Source of the DNA: Candidatus Jettenia sp.
GTDB lineage: Bacteria > Planctomycetota > Brocadiia > Brocadiales > Brocadiaceae
Reading direction: 5' to 3'
NCBI GenBank assembly: GCA_021650895.1
Contig: CP091278.1
Coordinates: forward strand, 62,001 to 126,000
DNA: 64,000 bases
The notes beneath the pieces were generated by a model. The model ran no database searches. It had not been told where the DNA came from and worked only from the letters and a program-made list of their open reading frames with translations. Positions 61,101-64,000 of the stretch are shown in pieces. The translations under genes and the position numbers were made by a program. Numbering within the stretch: the first letter of the stretch is position 1; every line of letters begins with the position of its first letter.

Positions 61101-64000
61101 ATGCAGGGATAGATCAATCGATTACGTTGCCGGATAATGCAATCCTGGATGGAACCGTTACGGATGACGGCTTACCGACGGGCACCATAACGGTTACCTG
61201 GAGTGTAGTGAGTGGTACGGGTACGGTAAGCTTCGGTGATGTGAATGCCGTAGATACAACGGCAAGCTTCTCAGAGGCCGGTACGTATGTGCTGGGTCTA
61301 ACGGCCGATGATGGAGACTTAATTACGAGCGATGAACTCAGTATCGTAGTATCAAACCCCATTGTGAATCAGCCGCCAGAGGTAGATGCAGGGGTAGATC
61401 AGGCGATTACCTTACCGGATAATGCAATCCTGGATGGAACCGTTACGGATGACGGCTTACCGACGGGCACCATAACGGTTACCTGGAGTGTAGTGAGTGG
61501 TACGGGTACGGTAAGCTTCGGTGATGTGAATGCCGTAGATACAACGGCAAGCTTCTCAGAGGCCGGTACGTATGTGCTGGGTCTAACGGCTGATGATGGA
61601 GACTTAATTACGAGCGATGAACTCAGTATCGTGGTATCGAATCCGATTATAAATCAGCCGCCAGAGGTAGATGCAGGGGTAGATCAGGCGATTACCTTAC
61701 CGGATAATGCAGCATTGGATGGAACGGTGACGGATGACGGCTTACCGACGGGTACCCTAACGGCTACCTGGAGTGTGGTCAGTGGTACGGGCACCGTAAC
61801 CTTCGGTGATGCGAATGCCGTAGACACAACGGCAAGCTTCTCAGAGGCCGGTACGTATGTGCTGGGTCTAATGGCTGATGATGGCGCTTTAATGATGAGT
61901 GATGAACTCAGTATCGTGGTATCGAATCCGATTATAAATCAGCCACCTACAGTAGATGCAGGGATAGATCAATCGATTACGTTGCCGGATAATGCAATCC
62001 TGGATGGAACCGTTACGGATGACGGCTTACCGACGGGCACCATAACGGTTACCTGGAGTGTAGTGAGTGGTACGGGTACGGTAAGCTTCGGTGATGTGAA
62101 TGCCGTAGATACAACGGCAAGCTTCTCAGAGGCCGGTACGTATGTGCTGGGTCTAACGGCCGATGATGGAGACTTAATTACGAGCGATGAACTCAGTATC
62201 GTAGTATCAAACCCCATTGTGAATCAGCCGCCAGAGGTAGATGCAGGGGTAGATCAGGCGATTACCTTACCGGATAATGCAATCCTGGATGGAACGGTGA
62301 CGGATGACGGCTTACCGACGGGTACCCTAACGGTTACCTGGAGTATGGTGAGTGGTACGGGTACGGTAAGCTTCGGTGATGTGAATGCCATAGATACAAC
62401 GGCGAGCTTCTCAGAGGCCGGTACGTATGTGCTGAGTCTAATGGCTGATGATGGCGCTTTAATGATGAGTGATGAACTCAGTATCGTGGTATCGAATCCG
62501 ATTATAAATCAGCCGCCAGAGGTAGATGCAGGGATAGATCAGACGATTACCTTACCGGATAGTGCAATCCTGGATGGAACGGTTACCGATGATGGTTTAC
62601 CGACGGGTACCCTAACGGCTACCTGGAGTGTGGTCAGTGGTACGGGCACCGTAACCTTCGCTGATGCGAGTGCCGTAGACACAACGGCAAGCTTCTCAGA
62701 GGCAGGGACGTATGTGCTGGGTCTAACGGCCGATGATGGAGACCTAATTACGAGCGATGAACTCAGTATCGTGGTATCGAATCCGATTATAAATCAGCCG
62801 CCAGAGGTAGATGCGGGGGTAGATCAAGCGATTACCTTGCCAGATAATGCAGCATTGGATGGAACGGTGACGGATGACGGCTTACCGACGGGCACCCTAA
62901 CGGCTACCTGGAGTGTGGTCAGTGGTACGGGTACCGTAACCTTCGGTGATGCGAATGCCGTAGACACAACGGCAAGCTTCTCAGAGGCCGGTACGTATGT
63001 GCTGGGTCTAATGGCTGATGATGGCGCTTTAATGATGAGTGATGAACTCAGTATCGTGGTATCGAATCCGATTATAAATCAGCCACCTACAGTAGATGCA
63101 GGGATAGATCAGACGATTACGTTGCCGGATAATGCAATCCTGGATGGAACCGTTACGGATGACGGCTTACCGACGGGCACCATAACGACTACCTGGAGTG
63201 TAGTGAGTGGTACGGGTACGGTAAGCTTCGGTGATGTGAATGCCGTAGATACAACGGCAAGCTTCTCAGAGGCCGGTACGTATGTGCTGGGTCTAACGGC
63301 TGATGATGGAGACTTAATTACGAGCGATGAACTCAGTATCGTAGTATCAAACCCCATTGTGAATCAGCCGCCAGAGGTAGATGCAGGGGTAGATCAGGCG
63401 ATTACCTTACCGGATAATGCAGCATTGGATGGAACGGTGACGGATGACGGCTTACCGACGGGTACCCTAACGGTTACCTGGAGTATGGTGAGTGGTACGG
63501 GTACGGTAACCTTTGCCGATGCGAGTGCCATAGATACAACGGCGAGCTTCTCAGAGGCCGGTACGTATGTGCTACAACTAACGGCCGATGATGGAGACCT
63601 AATGACGAGCGATGAACTCAGTATTACGGTATCGAATCCGATTATAAATCAGCCACCTACAGTAGATGCAGGGATAGATCAGACGATTACGTTGCCGGAT
63701 AATGCAATCCTGGATGGAACCGTTACGGATGACGGCTTACCGACGGGCACCCTAACGGCTACCTGGAGTGTGGTCAGTGGTACGGGTACGGTAAGCTTCG
63801 GTGATGTGAATGCCGTAGATACAACGGCAAGCTTCTCAGAGGCTGGTACGTATGTGCTGGGTCTAACGGCAGATGATGGCGCTTTAATGACGAGCGATGA
63901 ACTCAGTATCGTAGTATCAAACCCCATAGTGAATCAACCACCAACGGTAGATGCAGGGATAGATCAGACGATTACCTTACCGGACAGCTGCAATCCTGGA
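52184..64000 (+). CDS. Giant exported PKD-repeat protein (3' end beyond window)
   Basis: One uninterrupted frame of 3939 codons to the window edge, starting at ATG 52184 after TAGGAGGGGG. Order: signal peptide (~1-36, FAVLISLFSLVINSATFA); NHL/SMP-30-like propeller region (~40-600, repeated PAGLAFSP, RGIAFNPVN, EGIAYD, EGIEFNPDNGHLY blades); PKD (~603-697); CBM96/DNRLRE-like domain (~700-870); PKD (~880-973); second CBM-like domain (~975-1150); then from residue 1154 tandem PKD/K319L-like repeats of 95 or 97 residues (VDAGxDQxITLPD, DGTVTDDGLP, SGTGTV, DTTASFSEAGTYVL). It is likely a surface adhesin or matrix protein, with expression probably controlled by the upstream c-di-GMP riboswitch. The frame shifts by one base within the last ~12 bases of the window. 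Confidence 0.88.
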   Translation, partial: MCCAYWRKILLIYSMLFAVLISLFSLVINSATFALDTDAYVSLVRSVETSYHNIPNPAGLAFSPRARTFIIVDAPKPASPSAKIFDNMMMTSPGDLASSVRARITDPINIAFDSKANRLLIYQPAVHKLIAVKATADGNLDPAKITSFDARKFGLRRPYGMATDPVSGDLFILDSAVPEVIHVTPNTDQDFDDASISYVCLEQIGISDIRGIAFNPVNSHLYILSFTEQKLYEFTNSGKVVAIRDVSEFNLKNPQGMIFAPSGDLTDDPSQMNLYIADCGPDNKRSQKANVLEHAQTYDGKGKDGKQMQGKIVELSLTQTPGVASTSSSSLVQTMDLSLLSPPSPDPAGITYLSSSNTLLVSDGEVDEMPIFVGVNLFEMSLTGNLLNTLSTTSFSFEPAGLTINPVNRHLFFTDDNVCKVFELDPGADGLYDTLDDIVTSFSTSDFSCFDPEGIAYDSTQGALFIADGVSSEIHRVAPGDNGVFNGVPPTGDDRVTHFDTAILGVTDPEGIEFNPDNGHLYLIGKPPTVLAEITTSGTLRRVFDVSAANARKPAGLGLAPGSLDPNMKNVYIVDRGFDNDQNPNENDGKVYEISLPPISPGNQVPTVDAGSDQTIILPENAVLDGSVSDDGLPNPPGAVTVTWSKIRGQGIVTFANANAIDTTASFPEVGTYVLRLTVDDGELIDSDDVTIVVLGRGDEEFVDVRVAASTDDAEEKSTGNVALTSADLEMVLDGNDQTVGLRFNGINIPKNAIIINAYIQFKADERNSDATSLSIQGENVDNATTFTSVSRNISSRPRTIAAVSWFPEPWTKLGELGLNQRTPDISSIIQEIVNRSGWSSGNSLAVIISGTGKRVADAFNGDTGGAPLLHAVYYLADHQPPIVDAGPDQTIALSGYAILDGTVSDDGLPSPPGSVITTWSQISGTGEVTFGDINAIDTTASFSEAGTYVLRLTADDGELIESDDITVVVNGATMVREIRVAASTDDAEERPSGSMLLSSTDLDLVFDKYNQMIGIRFNGINIPENATITNAYIQFKTDEITSEATSLTIQGENVDNAMAFTSSIGDISSRPRTTAAVPWSPVPWTTVGEVGPNQQTSDISSIIQEIMDRPGWSSGNSIAVIFTGTGKRVAEAYDGNQAEAPLLHIEYSVAQVNQSPTVNAGADQTITLPDSAILNGTVTDDGLPNPPGVVTITWSVVSGTGTVTFADASAVDTTASFSEAGTYVLSLAADDGELNTSDKVTIEVIQPIVNQPPTVDAGVDQSITLPDSVTLDGTVTDDGLPSSPGVVTTTWSVVSGTGTVTFADANAVDTTASFSEAGTYVLQLTADDGELSPSDEITIVVSNPIVNQPPEVDAGVDQAITLPDNAILDGTVTDDGLPTGTLTATWSVVSGTGTVTFADASAVDTTASFSEAGTYVLSLTADDGDLITSDELSIVVSNPIINQPPEVDAGVDQAITLPDNAALDGTVTDDGLPTGTLTATWSVVSGTGTVTFGDANAVDTTASFSEAGTYVLGLMADDGALMMSDELSIVVSNPIINQPPTVDAGIDQSITLPDNAILDGTVTDDGLPTGTITVTWSVVSGTGTVSFGDVNAVDTTASFSEAGTYVLGLMADDGALMMSDELSIVVSNPIINQPPTVDAGIDQSITLPDNAILDGTVTDDGLPTGTITVTWSVVSGTGTVSFGDVNAVDTTASFSEAGTYVLGLTADDGDLITSDELSIVVSNPIVNQPPEVDAGVDQAITLPDNAILDGTVTDDGLPTGTLTVTWSMVSGTGTVSFGDVNAIDTTASFSEAGTYVLSLMADDGALMMSDELSIVVSNPIINQPPTVDAGIDQTITLPDNAILDGTVTDDGLPTGTLTATWSVVSGTGTVSFGDVNAVDTTASFSEAGTYVLGLTADDGALMTSDELSIVVSNPIVNQPPTVDAGIDQTITLPDSAILDGTVTDDGLPTGTLTATWSVVSGTGTVTFGDANAIDTTASFSEAGTYVLQLTADDGELSPSDEITIVVSNPIVNQPPTVDAGIDQTITLPDNAILDGTVTDDGLPAGTLTATWSVVSGTGTVTFADASAVDTTASFSEAGTYVLGLTADDGALMTSDELSIVVSNPIVNQPPTVDAGIDQTITLPDSAILDGTVTDDGLPTGTLTATWSVVSGTGTVTFADASAVDTTASFSEAGTYVLSLTADDGDLITSDELSIVVSNPIINQPPEVDAGVDQAITLPDNAALDGTVTDDGLPAGTLTATWSVVSGTGTVTFADASAIDTTASFSEAGTYVLGLTADDGALMTSDELSIVVSNPIVNQPPTVDAGIDQTITLPDSAILDGTVTDDGLPTGTLTATWSVVSGTGTVTFADASAVDTTASFSEAGTYVLSLTADDGDLITSDELSIVVSNPIINQPPEVDAGVDQAITLPDNAILDGTVTDDGLPSSPGVVTTTWSVVSGTGTVTFADANAVDTTASFSEAGTYVLQLTADDGELSPSDEITIVVSNPIVNQPPEVDAGVDQAITLPDNAILDGTVTDDGLPSSPGVVTTTWSVVSGTGTVTFADASAIDTTASFSEAGTYVLGLTADDGALMTSDELSIVVSNPIVNQPPTVDAGIDQTITLPDSAILDGTVTDDGLPTGTLTTTWSMVSGTGTVTFGDVNAVDTTASFSEAGTYVLSLTADDGALMMSDELSIVVSNPIINQPPTVDAGIDQSITLPDNAILDGTVTDDGLPTGTITVTWSVVSGTGTVSFGDVNAVDTTASFSEAGTYVLGLMADDGALMMSDELSIVVSNPIINQPPTVDAGIDQSITLPDNAILDGTVTDDGLPTGTITVTWSVVSGTGTVSFGDVNAVDTTASFSEAGTYVLGLTADDGDLITSDELSIVVSNPIVNQPPEVDAGVDQAITLPDNAALDGTVTDDGLPTGTLTATWSVVSGTGTVTFGDANAVDTTASFSEAGTYVLGLMADDGALMMSDELSIVVSNPIINQPPTVDAGIDQSITLPDNAILDGTVTDDGLPTGTITVTWSVVSGTGTVSFGDVNAVDTTASFSEAGTYVLGLTADDGDLITSDELSIVVSNPIVNQPPEVDAGVDQAITLPDNAILDGTVTDDGLPTGTITVTWSVVSGTGTVSFGDVNAVDTTASFSEAGTYVLGLTADDGDLITSDELSIVVSNPIINQPPEVDAGVDQAITLPDNAALDGTVTDDGLPTGTLTATWSVVSGTGTVTFGDANAVDTTASFSEAGTYVLGLMADDGALMMSDELSIVVSNPIINQPPTVDAGIDQSITLPDNAILDGTVTDDGLPTGTITVTWSVVSGTGTVSFGDVNAVDTTASFSEAGTYVLGLTADDGDLITSDELSIVVSNPIVNQPPEVDAGVDQAITLPDNAILDGTVTDDGLPTGTLTVTWSMVSGTGTVSFGDVNAIDTTASFSEAGTYVLSLMADDGALMMSDELSIVVSNPIINQPPEVDAGIDQTITLPDSAILDGTVTDDGLPTGTLTATWSVVSGTGTVTFADASAVDTTASFSEAGTYVLGLTADDGDLITSDELSIVVSNPIINQPPEVDAGVDQAITLPDNAALDGTVTDDGLPTGTLTATWSVVSGTGTVTFGDANAVDTTASFSEAGTYVLGLMADDGALMMSDELSIVVSNPIINQPPTVDAGIDQTITLPDNAILDGTVTDDGLPTGTITTTWSVVSGTGTVSFGDVNAVDTTASFSEAGTYVLGLTADDGDLITSDELSIVVSNPIVNQPPEVDAGVDQAITLPDNAALDGTVTDDGLPTGTLTVTWSMVSGTGTVTFADASAIDTTASFSEAGTYVLQLTADDGDLMTSDELSITVSNPIINQPPTVDAGIDQTITLPDNAILDGTVTDDGLPTGTLTATWSVVSGTGTVSFGDVNAVDTTASFSEAGTYVLGLTADDGALMTSDELSIVVSNPIVNQPPTVDAGIDQTITLPDSCNPG
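55643..64000 (+). repeat. Tandem 285/291-bp PKD repeat array (about 29 full units)
   Basis: Units start with AAT CA(A/G) CC-type codons; the ITLPD codons fall at 55675, 55966 and 56257, then every 285 bp to 59392, with 291-bp steps after 59392 and 59683, then every 285 bp from 59974 to 63964. All steps are multiples of three. The 291-bp units carry SSPGVV or NPPGVV where the 285-bp units carry TGT(L/I). Units fall into a few recurring sequence versions that are shuffled along the array, with long identical stretches between distant units. GC content is visibly higher than in the rest of the window. Confidence 0.92.

Noticed and set aside
55675-63927. Many minus-strand frames of about 82 codons inside the PKD array
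   Set aside because: They are antisense shadows of the tandem units: same length, same phase and no ribosome-binding sites. Their existence only reflects repetition of the sense sequence.

Overview
The window looks like part of the chromosome of an AT-leaning Gram-negative bacterium, most probably a planctomycete of the anammox type (Candidatus Brocadia/Jettenia/Kuenenia relatives). That assignment is inference: it rests on the mix of SBBP beta-propeller and PKD surface proteins, two-component sensors, a GlgE/TreS glucan cluster, lipoproteins with standard lipoboxes, and intergenic spaces crowded with short palindromic repeats. No 16S rRNA or anammox-specific enzyme is present to prove it.

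Layout. 1-6.4 kb: the tail of a REP-associated (RAYT/IS200-like) transposase, a receiver-only response regulator, two nucleotidyltransferase-fold genes, a zinc-ribbon protein, a double CDGSH iron-sulfur protein, then a minus-strand group (CBS-domain protein plus small lipoprotein; response regulator plus transglutaminase/TPR lipoprotein). 6.6-22.7 kb: a six-gene plus-strand alpha-glucan/trehalose cluster (treZ, glgE, treS-maltokinase fusion, glgB, a GH57/DUF3536 enzyme, treY). Together these can interconvert linear glucan, trehalose, maltose, maltose-1-phosphate and branched glucan. 22.7-29.3 kb: repeat-filled spacer and a large exported SBBP-propeller protein whose frame is broken at a C5 tract. 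29.8-33.8 kb (minus): ribD, aroA and a PAS histidine kinase. 34.4-38.6 kb (plus): a radical SAM/SPASM protein carrying three PCP_red-like modules, then a dCache-HAMP histidine kinase. 38.6-45.8 kb: another repeat-filled spacer, guaA, an unrecognised 581-residue protein, an output-less dCache sensor and a TIM-barrel isomerase-like protein.

46.4-64 kb is a surface-protein locus. It holds an exported beta-helix/PKD/CBM-like protein (frame broken once), tRNA-Arg and tRNA-His, a DUF433/DUF5615 toxin-antitoxin pair, and then a c-di-GMP-I-like riboswitch with an intrinsic terminator. These precede one enormous open frame (52184 to the window end, 3939 codons, no stop) with a signal peptide, a beta-propeller-like region, two CBM-like domains and about 29 near-identical 95-97-residue PKD/K319L-like repeats. 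The riboswitch plus giant repeat protein is the most interesting system here: a probable second-messenger-controlled adhesin or matrix protein.

A second theme is mobile palindromic DNA. BIME-like composites of two palindromes recur in most intergenic spaces, next to a RAYT fragment. Two MITE-like families are present (three copies and two copies). A ~1 kb intergenic block is duplicated 16 kb apart with its MITE in opposite orientation. In at least two places such repeats have been absorbed into coding sequence.
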